A stretch of DNA of 64,000 bases from Igneacidithiobacillus copahuensis (GTDB lineage Bacteria; Pseudomonadota; Gammaproteobacteria; Acidithiobacillales; Acidithiobacillaceae): assembly GCF_018854015.1 (NCBI RefSeq), contig NZ_JAAXYO010000090.1:26131-90130 (forward strand). Reading direction: 5' to 3'. The position numbers and the translations under genes are program-made. The notes under the pieces were generated by a model, which saw only the letters and a list, made by a program, of their open reading frames with translations, did not search any database and had not been told where the DNA came from. This document shows positions 33,015-41,930 of the stretch, one piece after another (positions within the stretch are counted from its first letter, which is position 1; each line of letters starts with the position of its first letter).

Positions 33015-34651
33015 AGATTCGCACCCTCACGATCAGCTTCGTTCTAGTATGGTGCGCAATGCCAGCGCTCGCCGCTTCGATGCCCTCGGATTGGTGGAAG
33101 GCTCCCGGTAGCCTGGCTTCTGACGACGCAGAATGGCGGGCGAAATATCTGCGGCAAAAAGAGGATGCAAATGCCTTTGCCGCGGATTTACAGGCCAGCC
33201 AAAAATCGGGCAAGGGGATGAGTTACCTGGACCAGGGCGGTGTATCACCATCCTGGTACCGTCCACCCTTGGAAGTGCAGCCCTATCCAGCGAAATATTC
33301 GCAAAAGCTTTACGATCTGGCCTACAGTGCCTTTTTGCAAAGCCATGATCTTGGAGAGGCATATCGGCTGGCCTTTACGGCCGTCCAGCAACGGCCAGAC
33401 GACCGGGTGTGGCGGCAGCGGTTGATCGAGGTTGCGGGCTGGTTAGGTCAGCGCGAAGAGGTATTGCGCCAACAGCATTGGTTGGCGGAGCATGGCGATG
33501 CGGCTGCACAGGGAGAAGCCATTTCCTTGGCGCTTACCCTGGAGCGGCCAGATATCGTCATCAGCATGCTGGCACCGGCGGCGCGCAGTCGACCGCTCAG
33601 TGACGCAGAGTGGAAGTCCCTGATCTATGCATATGGGCAGCTTGGTGAACCAGACCGTGCGTTGCAGGCCCTTGATTCTGCGCTTCAACGTTTCGGCCCG
33701 CGTCGCTATCTGCTGAATCAGAAGGCGTATCTCAGTTATCAGATGGGTGACATCGAAGCGAGCCTGCACGCCTTGCAGCGCAGTGCAGGGCAGTATGGTT
33801 CCGCTCCCTCGATAGCGATCGAAGAAGCGCGTCTGTTATCTATGCAGGGCAATTATCGTCTGGCCTTTGCTGCGCTGGAGCGCGTTCGTGGGCAAGCGAC
33901 CCTGGAAGATGTTCCGTTTTGGCAACTGTATGCCGTTCTCGCCTGGGAGTTGCATGATCATGATGCCGCATTGCAGGCAGAAAAGACGCTTTATCTTCTG
34001 GGCGCTGCCAGTCAATATGATTTGCAACGTTTGGTGCGATTGACTGGTGACGAACAACCCGAGGCGGCTCTGGCGGTGGCCATGCTCGGATGGCGCAAAT
34101 ACCATCTGCCGATTTTTTATTTCGAGGGGTTGTATTATGCCGCTGCGGCCAAACACTGGCAGACTTTGGGGCAGCTCCTGCAAGAGGTGGCAAATTCCGA
34201 CCCTGATGGTTTGCGGAATTTTCCCGCCTACTGGCTGGCGATGGGGCAATGGGCCAATGCGCGTCTTGACTACCATCTTGCCGGATATGCCTATGCCCAG
34301 GCCCTTCGACTGAACCCCGATGATACTGTCGCTAAAAACAATTTGCTGTGGATGCTTATCGACAGCGGCCAACTACGCCTGTTGCGCGCAGTCCTGGTGG
34401 GGGATACGGCCCAACCGGCACCCGCCCTGCGCGATGCTGTGCGTAATGCCCTGGAGCGTCTGAATCTGAACCGGCAGGCCCTATATTTACCCACAGACGC
34501 TGCGGCGCCCAGCGCGCGGGCGCTACGTTTACTCAACGAGGCATCGCTCTGGGAGAGCACTGGTCAGACCGGACTAGCCTGGAGCTTGCGTCGTCAAGCG
34601 GCCTGGCAAAGTGCTAAGGAGTTACGCGCTACGGATGGGGGTGATCGGTGA
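33011..34651 (+). CDS. PelB middle section: secreted TPR protein
   Basis: 546-residue protein with its own signal peptide (MKIRTLTISFVLVWCAMPALA) and TPR-like repeats along most of its length, for example SHDLGEAYRLAFTAVQQRPD, GEPDRALQALDSALQRFGPR and YHLAGYAYAQALRLNPDD. It corresponds to the periplasmic TPR scaffold of PelB, which in Pseudomonas binds PelA and steers the polymer. Here the scaffold is a separate, exported protein. Both ends overlap its neighbours by 4 bases (ATGA and GTGA). Confidence 0.75.
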   Translation: MKIRTLTISFVLVWCAMPALAASMPSDWWKAPGSLASDDAEWRAKYLRQKEDANAFAADLQASQKSGKGMSYLDQGGVSPSWYRPPLEVQPYPAKYSQKLYDLAYSAFLQSHDLGEAYRLAFTAVQQRPDDRVWRQRLIEVAGWLGQREEVLRQQHWLAEHGDAAAQGEAISLALTLERPDIVISMLAPAARSRPLSDAEWKSLIYAYGQLGEPDRALQALDSALQRFGPRRYLLNQKAYLSYQMGDIEASLHALQRSAGQYGSAPSIAIEEARLLSMQGNYRLAFAALERVRGQATLEDVPFWQLYAVLAWELHDHDAALQAEKTLYLLGAASQYDLQRLVRLTGDEQPEAALAVAMLGWRKYHLPIFYFEGLYYAAAAKHWQTLGQLLQEVANSDPDGLRNFPAYWLAMGQWANARLDYHLAGYAYAQALRLNPDDTVAKNNLLWMLIDSGQLRLLRAVLVGDTAQPAPALRDAVRNALERLNLNRQALYLPTDAAAPSARALRLLNEASLWESTGQTGLAWSLRRQAAWQSAKELRATDGGDR

Positions 34652-36120
34652 GACATAAGGGGCTGGGCGTTTTGGCGTTGCTGACGGCAAGCTCTTTTCT
34701 GTATCCAACCTTGGCTCGCGCGAACGGCGAGAAGGCTACCTCGTCCCAGCCCGCTGGTCATGCTGTTCCTATCCCCAAGCCGACACCTGAGGAAGATTTT
34801 GCGCAAGACCCTTTGCGAACTCTTGCCGATTCGTTGGCCTCAGCGCCCGCCGGCGGCAATGTGACGCGCGATGTGTTGTTTGCCGCGGCACGCCGGGGCG
34901 ACTTTCTGCCCGCTATATCCTGGAGCCTGGCGCACGGATACTGGGGCCTCGCGCAACTGTTGGTCGCCAAGAACCCGCAACCGACGCCGCGTTGGGTGCA
35001 ATTGAGCTTGGCGTTGCATGCCCACGATACGCCCGCCCTGGCGCGTCTCTTGCGGCACCCGCAGGGTCTACCGGTGCGCGACCGAATGCAGGCGCAGATG
35101 GAGCTGGGGCGCTACCGGCAAGCGCGGCAGGATGCATTGTCGGCTATGCAGATCGATCCGTTTGATCGCCTTCTACGCCGCCAATACCTGGAGGCCGTGC
35201 GGGAAAGTGCCACTTACGTTGACCTAGCAGGCCATTGGCAAAGTTTCAATGGCCTCAGCCTCTATGGACCGCGGCTACGTGGACGTATCGCCTGGAATGA
35301 CCGTTGGAGCCTAGTGTTCGACGCCGATGCCCTGGCCCAATCTGCGTCTGCGGCCTCTCAGTTGCTGCGTGTACCCTCGTGGAGTAGCCGCGATCTGGTC
35401 GGTATCCGCTGGCAGGATCCGCGTTGGCAGATAGAGGGCTTGTTGGGAAGCTATCAAGCCGAGCGCAACACTGTGAGTGGGCGTATTTCGCTTGCCTGGC
35501 AAGCTACTGACAGCGGCGAATTCTCGGCAAACTTCGACTATCATGATCGTAGCTTGCAAAGCCCTGCTCTCGCAGCGGCAGGCATGGTCAACCGCGTTGA
35601 TCTGCAGTGGGCGCAGCGCTTCGGCTCTTGGCTGGGCAATATCGGCGGGGGATGGCGGCAATATCAGGGACAAGACGGGGATGCGCTGGGCAGCGATCGT
35701 TTCGCTGAGGTCTCCTTATTGTGGCGTCATGATCTCGGCCCTTGGGAGCTCCAGGTCGGACCCTTCGCGGATTATCACGATCTTTCCCGCGTCAGCCAGT
35801 TGCAAGGGGTACTCGCGTCCGCGTTGCAGCCGGATGCCCGTACCCCGGATCTTGTATTGCCCGGTAGTTATGCCGATATCGGCATGCGAGTGCAGTGGGG
35901 AACCTGGGAGCGGGCCGTGGCCAGCGATTGGACCCCGTACCTAGCTCTGAATGTGTACCAAAATACCCGCTTTGGCCCGCAATATCAGCTTGATGCAGGT
36001 TTGAGTACCTCGGTTTTTGGGCCAGATCGATTGCGTATTGGTTTCGCTCAAGGGCAGGGAGGAAATGGCTTAGCTTTGAACCAGCGCGTAGTGCGTCTCG
36101 GGTATCGTTTTTATTTTTAA
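34648..36120 (+). CDS. pelB: PelB C-terminal section: outer-membrane beta-barrel
   Basis: 490-residue protein starting at GTG with a signal peptide (to about residue 30), a helical, TPR-like part up to about 190 and then about 300 residues of alternating barrel strands (ARLRGRIAWNDRWSLVFDAD, RISLAWQATDSGEFSANFDYH, SVFGPDRLRIGFAQG) ending LNQRVVRLGYRFYF. A terminal aromatic residue (Phe) after a strand is the outer-membrane insertion signal. It corresponds to the porin through which Pel leaves the cell, helped by PelC. The Pseudomonas PelB is one chain of about 1190 residues; here the three parts sum to about 1320. Confidence 0.78.
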   Translation: MRHKGLGVLALLTASSFLYPTLARANGEKATSSQPAGHAVPIPKPTPEEDFAQDPLRTLADSLASAPAGGNVTRDVLFAAARRGDFLPAISWSLAHGYWGLAQLLVAKNPQPTPRWVQLSLALHAHDTPALARLLRHPQGLPVRDRMQAQMELGRYRQARQDALSAMQIDPFDRLLRRQYLEAVRESATYVDLAGHWQSFNGLSLYGPRLRGRIAWNDRWSLVFDADALAQSASAASQLLRVPSWSSRDLVGIRWQDPRWQIEGLLGSYQAERNTVSGRISLAWQATDSGEFSANFDYHDRSLQSPALAAAGMVNRVDLQWAQRFGSWLGNIGGGWRQYQGQDGDALGSDRFAEVSLLWRHDLGPWELQVGPFADYHDLSRVSQLQGVLASALQPDARTPDLVLPGSYADIGMRVQWGTWERAVASDWTPYLALNVYQNTRFGPQYQLDAGLSTSVFGPDRLRIGFAQGQGGNGLALNQRVVRLGYRFYF

Positions 36121-36144
36121 GAATCGAAGAGGGGGAAAATCAAG

Positions 36145-36678
36145 ATGAATTGGCGCGCAGTGGTCGTTTCTGTAGGGCTGATAGCTTCGCTTGGTGGTTG
36201 TGCCGGCATGAATGTGCAAACTGCCGGCCCGCTCGCGGATAACAAGGGATCCACCTGGGCAGTGTTGCCCTTTGCCAATAACACCGAGACGCCGATGGCC
36301 AATGCCCGTGCGGCGGCGATCGCTGCAGGTACCTTGCAGAGTGAGGGGCGTCCGGTACTCGGGAATCTACCGATCAATACCCGTACCGAAGCCCTTCTTG
36401 GTGGCGACTGGAAGCGGGAATATGCGGACGCGTTGCGTCAGGCGCGTGCCGATGGAGCTCGCTATGCCCTCGCGGGAAGTGTCGATGAATGGGATTATCG
36501 TGCGGGGATCAATGCCGAACCGGAAGTGGCCATGACGCTGTGGGTAGTCGATGTTGCCAACGATAAAGTGGTTTGGAGTGGGGTGGGGAGTGCCCATGGC
36601 GGAAGCCTGGGACGTGGCGGCACGGGAGGAGTTGCGCAACGCCTGATCCAGCGTCTCCTCAATCGCGCGCTACACTAG
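36145..36678 (+). CDS. pelC: PelC outer-membrane lipoprotein
   Basis: 177-residue lipoprotein: signal sequence with lipobox LGGC (Cys19), then a small alpha/beta domain with WAVLPFANNTETPMANARAAAI, RYALAGSVDEWDYRAGI and VVDVANDKVVWSG. This is the fold of PelC, which forms a periplasmic ring below the PelB barrel and helps guide the charged polymer. A Asp-rich patch is not obvious at the visible level. AGGGGGAAAA lies before the ATG. It is followed by pelD after 4 bases. Confidence 0.85.
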   Translation: MNWRAVVVSVGLIASLGGCAGMNVQTAGPLADNKGSTWAVLPFANNTETPMANARAAAIAAGTLQSEGRPVLGNLPINTRTEALLGGDWKREYADALRQARADGARYALAGSVDEWDYRAGINAEPEVAMTLWVVDVANDKVVWSGVGSAHGGSLGRGGTGGVAQRLIQRLLNRALH

Positions 36679-36682
36679 CATC

Positions 36683-37972
36683 ATGGGTATGTTGACGGCG
36701 CTGCCACGACGGAGCGAGGGCTGGCTCGAGGCAATTCTGTTGCCGATCGGTGCATTATTGCTCAGTAATTTTCTGCGTCCCCACGATCCCCTGTTGTTCA
36801 CCCAGGGATTTCCTTGGTTGATGCTGATTCCCTTGCTTATCGCGTTGCGTTACGCGTTCCTGCCGGCACTGGCTTCCATGATGATCCTGGCAAGTAATTT
36901 TCTCTGGCATCCCTATCCGCTGGGAGTCAGCCTGGAGCTGGCTGCCGGTACGTTGTTGGTGGTCCTCATTGCCGCGGAGTTCAGTGCGTACTGGTTTCGG
37001 CGTGAGACCGGACGTGCGCTCGAGGAAGAAATTACCGCGACCCGGTTACGCCAGCTCGCCGATGATCTCTACGTCACCAGAATCTCCCTCGATCGCCTGG
37101 AGCAAAGTCTGCTCTACAAACCCGTCTCGGTGCGTAGTGCCCTAGAAGATCTGCGACGTAGTCTCATTGCCAATCGAGGTATCCTGAACCAGGAGATCGT
37201 GTCCCGAGTCTTGTATTTTCTGAATCAGCTTGCCGGGCTCCAGGTCGCTGCCTGGTATTCTCGCTCCGGTGCGAATGCGCATCCCGTCTTGCTGGCGAGC
37301 TTCGGTGACGTTGCCGCTTTGAATGAGTTGGATCCTGTTTGGTACCACGCCGTTGCCCAAAGTCATAGCCAGAACATTGCAGGCCTTGATTTGGCACAGA
37401 TTCAGCAATATCTGTCTGTCCATGTCCACCGGGAAGAAGTCGGAGTCGCATATTATCTCGCCATTGAAGAGATGTCTTTTTTTGCTATTAGCAGAGAAAA
37501 CTTGCAGATCGTAGAAGTTTTATTTCAGTATCTTTGTAACTATTCCAACGCGGTTCAATTTTCACAGCAATTACTGCAACGTTGGTCCGATTGTCCGCCA
37601 GAGTTCGCTGTTGATTTTCTGCAACTGCAGCGTTTGGCAAAAATCGTGGTGCATGTGGGATTCTGTGTTCGCTACGTTCTGCGGGATGCCCAGCAAGCGG
37701 AGGCGATTGTGCGAAGCATGGAGAACCTGCGTCGCGGATTGGATGTGTTGTGGCTGCATCGCGGTGATAACGGGCTGTATCTGCTGGTACTGCTGCCATT
37801 TTCCGGCCAGAGTGCGGTCGAGGGCTACCTGCGGCGAGTGGAAACACAGATCCAGGAAAGCTGCCCAAACGATTGGGAAAAGGTATTTCAACGAAGAGAT
37901 GCCTTAGAGCTTGATGGCAGAGACGCTGTTGTCCAGATTCGTGCCTTCCTCGAAGAGGGAGATTCGCCGTGA
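36683..37972 (+). CDS. pelD: PelD, c-di-GMP receptor of the Pel machine
   Basis: 429-residue inner-membrane protein. Four N-terminal membrane helices (about 14-105) and a short coiled coil lead to a GAF domain (about 150-310) and a degenerate GGDEF domain (about 325-425) that has lost the GGDEF active site. The site R351-G-L-D354 is an RxxD motif in the position of the inhibitory-site motif by which PelD binds c-di-GMP and switches on Pel synthesis. Its end overlaps pelE (GTGA). The site makes it likely that the operon's output is set by c-di-GMP after translation. Confidence 0.88.
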   Translation: MGMLTALPRRSEGWLEAILLPIGALLLSNFLRPHDPLLFTQGFPWLMLIPLLIALRYAFLPALASMMILASNFLWHPYPLGVSLELAAGTLLVVLIAAEFSAYWFRRETGRALEEEITATRLRQLADDLYVTRISLDRLEQSLLYKPVSVRSALEDLRRSLIANRGILNQEIVSRVLYFLNQLAGLQVAAWYSRSGANAHPVLLASFGDVAALNELDPVWYHAVAQSHSQNIAGLDLAQIQQYLSVHVHREEVGVAYYLAIEEMSFFAISRENLQIVEVLFQYLCNYSNAVQFSQQLLQRWSDCPPEFAVDFLQLQRLAKIVVHVGFCVRYVLRDAQQAEAIVRSMENLRRGLDVLWLHRGDNGLYLLVLLPFSGQSAVEGYLRRVETQIQESCPNDWEKVFQRRDALELDGRDAVVQIRAFLEEGDSP

Positions 37973-38871
37973 CCTTGGTCGCTATCCTCTATTTTTTAAT
38001 CGCCTTGATGGCATCGTTAGGGGCGAGCATCATTGTACCCCGAGAGAGGGCGTCACAAGGTTGGTTGCCAGCGTGGCTGCTGTTTCTGATGCTCAGCGTT
38101 TTTCTCCCATTGCTGGGCGCGGTGCTTGCCCTAATCTATGCGATTGCGCTGCGTTCCGTGCGGCACCGTATTCACGTTGCCGAAGTCGAGCCGATTCTCG
38201 TCCCAGCGCCTGCGCGAGATTTTCGCTTGCGCATTTCTGCTGCCTCAGAGGGGGCGGTGGCAGGTCGGCTAGGAGGATCCAGGAATCTTGGTCAGAGGGT
38301 GGAAGCGCTTTCCCAGATCGTTTCCTCCCGTTTTGCCGAACAAACCCGTTTGCTTCGCGCCGCGTTACGTGACGAGGCCGAAGAGGTCCGCTTGCTGGCC
38401 TACGCAGCCCTCGATCAGCGCGAACAGGAAAATACGGAACTCTTGTTGGATCTGCAGCAGGATATTGAGCACCATTCCAGCCCCCGCTTGCGCCAGCGGC
38501 TGCAGGATTATCTAGCCTGGTTGCATTGGAACATCGAACACACAGATTCTCGTGAGCTGGCCGATCCGGTACTGCGCAAAGAGGAAACGAAGCCTGAGCT
38601 TGGGCCCGATGATCAAGCTGTGGAACAGGCGCCAGCTATGCTGCGAGGGCTGCGAGCGTTGGAGATGGGCGCTGTAGGCCAGGCGATGGAGCTTTTTCAG
38701 CAAGCCGAGCAGGCAAACGTGGCATCAAGTGTGCTGGCACCGTATCGGGCGGCCGCGCTTTATCGGCAACGTGATGTCCGGCGTTTGCAGATGCTTTATA
38801 GAAAGCATCCAGAGGTGCTGCTCTCCCCGCGCTACAGTGCGTCCTATCGTTTCTGGTTAGGTCAGAAATGA
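37969..38871 (+). CDS. pelE: PelE inner-membrane protein
   Basis: 300-residue protein with two N-terminal membrane helices (about 4-24 and 31-57) and a cytoplasmic, helical, TPR-like domain rich in Glu, Gln and Leu, with a repeat near the C-terminus (GLRALEMGAVGQAMELFQQA). This is the plan of PelE, a subunit of the PelDEFG inner-membrane synthase complex. It overlaps pelD and pelF by 4 bases each. The call rests mainly on topology and position. Confidence 0.78.
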   Translation: MTLVAILYFLIALMASLGASIIVPRERASQGWLPAWLLFLMLSVFLPLLGAVLALIYAIALRSVRHRIHVAEVEPILVPAPARDFRLRISAASEGAVAGRLGGSRNLGQRVEALSQIVSSRFAEQTRLLRAALRDEAEEVRLLAYAALDQREQENTELLLDLQQDIEHHSSPRLRQRLQDYLAWLHWNIEHTDSRELADPVLRKEETKPELGPDDQAVEQAPAMLRGLRALEMGAVGQAMELFQQAEQANVASSVLAPYRAAALYRQRDVRRLQMLYRKHPEVLLSPRYSASYRFWLGQK

Positions 38872-40367
38872 TGATACGTACATCGGCCCAAGCCGTGGAT
38901 GTCCTACTGATTCTTGAAGGGACTTTTCCCTACGTCCGCGGCGGAGTCTCGTCTTGGGTAAATCGCATGATGCAAGGGTTTCCCGAGTATCGTTTCGGCA
39001 TCATTTTTTTAGGGAGTGCCCGTGACGAATACACCGCCACGCCTTATGCATTACCGGAGAACGTAGACTATTTTGCGGAATATTTCCTCCATGACAGTAA
39101 CGAGCTTCCACCGAAAAAGGTTGAATTATGGGCTAAGCGAGCGGATTTGCAGTCGGTTGAAGTTGCTCACGAGCAAATGAAACATTGTATCGCCGGCAAG
39201 CAAGAGGGGCTCAATCTTGCCGCTTATGCGAATAACTTTTCGATGAGTCAGCAGACTTTTTTGTATTCCGAAGCGATATGGGAGTATTTCCTCGCGCGTT
39301 ATGCAGAGATCCCTGACCAGCCCCCCTTCATCGATTATTTTTGGACGATTCGCGGTATGCATGCCCCCCTCTGGGTGATGCAGAAAGCCATGGAAAATGC
39401 ACCCCAGGCCAAGATCATGCATTGTCCCTCAACCGGCTATGCCGGCTACTTGGGCGCCCTACTCAGCCACCAGCAAGGTCGGCCGTTGCTCATTTCCGAG
39501 CATGGCATCTATACCAAGGAGCGCCGTATCGACCTGATGCTGGCCCGCTGGATCCAGGAAGACGAAGAATTCTTGCAGCGCGCCGGGCACATCCATTATC
39601 TACGGCAGCTCTGGATCAATTTTTTTGCCCTGCTCGGTAAAATAGCCTACAGCCAAGCCCATAAAATCATCAATCTTTACAGTGGTGTGATTTCGTTGCA
39701 GGTTGCCGATGGCGCCAGCCCCGATAAGTTGCAAACGATTCCCAACGGGATTGCGGTAGAGAAATTTGTCTCCTGTCGCCGAGACTATGCCGAGAGGCAG
39801 GATATTGTGGCATTGATTGGACGAGTGGTCCCAATCAAGGACATCAAGACTTTTATCCGCGCCGCTGCAGTTGCCCGCGACCAGGGTCGTAGTACCCGTT
39901 TCTGGATTGTTGGCCCCACGGAAGAGGACGAGGAGTATTTCGCGGAGTGCATGCTGCTGCTGCGCCATCTTCGGCTGGAAAATCAGGTGGAGTTTTTGGG
40001 TTTTCGTGCCGTCACTGAGATACTGCAGGATGTGCGACTCACGGTATTGAGTTCCATTAGCGAGGGGCTGCCACTGTCGGTTCTCGAGAGTTTTGCGGCG
40101 GGTGTTCCCGTGGTCAGTACCGATGTAGGCTCCTGTCGGGGACTCATCCTCGGCGCGAACGCAGATCATCCGCGTGCCGCCGGAAAGGTAGTACCTATCG
40201 CAGACGCGCAGGCGATGGCGAAAGCAATATACGAGCTCCTGGACAATCCTGCGGAGTGGCGTCGCTGTAGCGAGCAGGCGATCGAACGTGTGGAGAGCCA
40301 GTATCGCGAAGAGCAGATGTTTGCAGCGTATCGACAGTTGTACGACCAGTCTCTGAGAAGGAATTGA
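38868..40367 (+). CDS. pelF: PelF glycosyltransferase
   Basis: 499-residue cytoplasmic GT4 enzyme that polymerises Pel from a UDP-sugar. It begins LILEGTFPYVRGGVSSWV, a signature of PelF; the C-terminal Rossmann domain has LIGRVVPIKDIKTFIRA, FWIVGPTEEDEEY and the EX7E motif in SEGLPLSVLESFAAGVPVVSTD. It has no membrane segment, as expected of a subunit attached to PelD/E/G. It overlaps pelE by 4 bases, and the pelG ATG lies 2 bases after its stop. Confidence 0.93.
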   Translation: MMIRTSAQAVDVLLILEGTFPYVRGGVSSWVNRMMQGFPEYRFGIIFLGSARDEYTATPYALPENVDYFAEYFLHDSNELPPKKVELWAKRADLQSVEVAHEQMKHCIAGKQEGLNLAAYANNFSMSQQTFLYSEAIWEYFLARYAEIPDQPPFIDYFWTIRGMHAPLWVMQKAMENAPQAKIMHCPSTGYAGYLGALLSHQQGRPLLISEHGIYTKERRIDLMLARWIQEDEEFLQRAGHIHYLRQLWINFFALLGKIAYSQAHKIINLYSGVISLQVADGASPDKLQTIPNGIAVEKFVSCRRDYAERQDIVALIGRVVPIKDIKTFIRAAAVARDQGRSTRFWIVGPTEEDEEYFAECMLLLRHLRLENQVEFLGFRAVTEILQDVRLTVLSSISEGLPLSVLESFAAGVPVVSTDVGSCRGLILGANADHPRAAGKVVPIADAQAMAKAIYELLDNPAEWRRCSEQAIERVESQYREEQMFAAYRQLYDQSLRRN

Positions 40368-40369
40368 CG

Positions 40370-41740
40370 ATGGCCGGCATTGGTTTTGAGTTGCGTCGTA
40401 TTCTCCGCCGAAATAGCTACTTGGCGCTGATCGAGGCCTATGGCTACGCCGGCATTGTCTCATCCGGACCATGGCTGCTATCGATTTTTGGAATACTGCT
40501 CCTTGGTTTCCTGGCTGTCAGCGACCGATCGGCAACGCTACCCATCATTCAGTTTCAGGTCTCTGTCACTTACCTGATTGCAGTATCGCTCATTTTTACC
40601 GGGCCAATGCAATTGCTGTTTACCCGATACATCGCCGATATGCTTTTTGCACGGCAGGCACGTTCCGTAGTGACGATATTGCTCACCATGCTGGTAACGG
40701 CAATTGTTCCGGGCGCGATATTCGCGATCCTGGTCCTGCTGTTTTTGTTTCAAGGGACGTCTCTGGTTTACCAGATTCTCATGGGATTCAGTTTTGTCGA
40801 ACTCTGTGGTGTATGGGTGCTGACGATCATGGGCACCAGTCTGAAGGACTATAAAGCGCTAGTGAGTTGGTATTTCCTCGCCTATGCAACAGTCATATTA
40901 TTGGGAGTTTTTGGGGGTCGCCACTGGGGATTGCCGGGTTACCTTGCAGCATTTGCGGTGGGCCAAATGATTCTGTTGTTAGGCCTGGGTATCACCGTTA
41001 TAAGAGAGTTTCCGGGGTATCTGAAATGGCCGAAAAAGCGTGCCAATCGCTTGTTTTGGTCACTTTCTCTGGTTGGTCTGGCTTTCAATGCGGCCATTTG
41101 GGCAGATAAGTTTCTTTTTTGGTTTGATCCAGCAACTGGTGAGCAGGTCATCGGACCGCTATATGCCTCACCGATCTATGACGTGCCCATTTTTCTCAGT
41201 TATCTCACCATCGTGCCGGGACTCGCGGTGTTTCTGTTCCGTCTGGAAACCGATTTCGTAGAGGCATATCAATCGTACAATCGAGCGATCGTTGAGGGTG
41301 GAACATTGGCGGAGTTGCACGCCGCCAAGATCGGCATGGTCATGGCGACGCGAGCCGGACTATGGGACATCGCCAAAATCCAAGGGGCGACGGTTCTCCT
41401 CGCTTTTGCCTTCACGCCGCAACTGCTGCACGTTTTGGGTTACTCACAGAACTATGCCAGAATTTTTGAGTTTGACGTTGTCGGCGTAAGCTTGCAGCTC
41501 TTGCTTATGAGCCTGTTGAACGTCTATTTTTATCTTGATTTGCGTGTTCGGGCGATGGTGTTGAGTGTTTTGTTTTTTATCGGGAACCTGTTTTTTACTT
41601 GGTTGACACTGCGTGCGGGACCGTTTTTCTATGGTATGGGATTCGTCATCGCACTGTTTTTGGTGGACACGCTGGGAATTTATCTTCTCGCCCGCGATCT
41701 TGAGCGGATTGACTACCTGACTTTTATCCGCGCACGTTGA
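40370..41740 (+). CDS. pelG: PelG inner-membrane transport protein
   Basis: 456-residue polytopic protein beginning MAGIGFELRRILRRNSY, a strongly conserved PelG start, followed by about 12 membrane segments of the MATE/Wzx-like fold. It should move the growing Pel chain across the inner membrane as part of the PelDEFG complex. ATG 40370 is preferred to the TTG 6 bases earlier because AAGGA lies 7 bases before it. It is the last pel gene. Confidence 0.92.
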   Translation: MAGIGFELRRILRRNSYLALIEAYGYAGIVSSGPWLLSIFGILLLGFLAVSDRSATLPIIQFQVSVTYLIAVSLIFTGPMQLLFTRYIADMLFARQARSVVTILLTMLVTAIVPGAIFAILVLLFLFQGTSLVYQILMGFSFVELCGVWVLTIMGTSLKDYKALVSWYFLAYATVILLGVFGGRHWGLPGYLAAFAVGQMILLLGLGITVIREFPGYLKWPKKRANRLFWSLSLVGLAFNAAIWADKFLFWFDPATGEQVIGPLYASPIYDVPIFLSYLTIVPGLAVFLFRLETDFVEAYQSYNRAIVEGGTLAELHAAKIGMVMATRAGLWDIAKIQGATVLLAFAFTPQLLHVLGYSQNYARIFEFDVVGVSLQLLLMSLLNVYFYLDLRVRAMVLSVLFFIGNLFFTWLTLRAGPFFYGMGFVIALFLVDTLGIYLLARDLERIDYLTFIRAR

Positions 41741-41930
41741 GCGTTGGTGATGAGTAAGAAAGGAGAAGTTCTGTCGTTTTGAGTATCGGGAAAATCGCAA
41801 AAGCAGCGGATAGTGAGTAGTGCAAGAGGGCCGGTCCATTAATCAGAAGTTCGGCCATGTATGGAGTATATAGGGAGTGATACGTGCCATTTAGGTTTCC
41901 GGTGGTACTTGTTCATAGGAGATGAAAATA

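Noticed and set aside
41741..41930. Small gene between pelG and the epimerase
   Set aside because: Only very short frames (10 codons or so) occur, and none has a ribosome-binding site with a sensible product; the 190 bases look like a leader.
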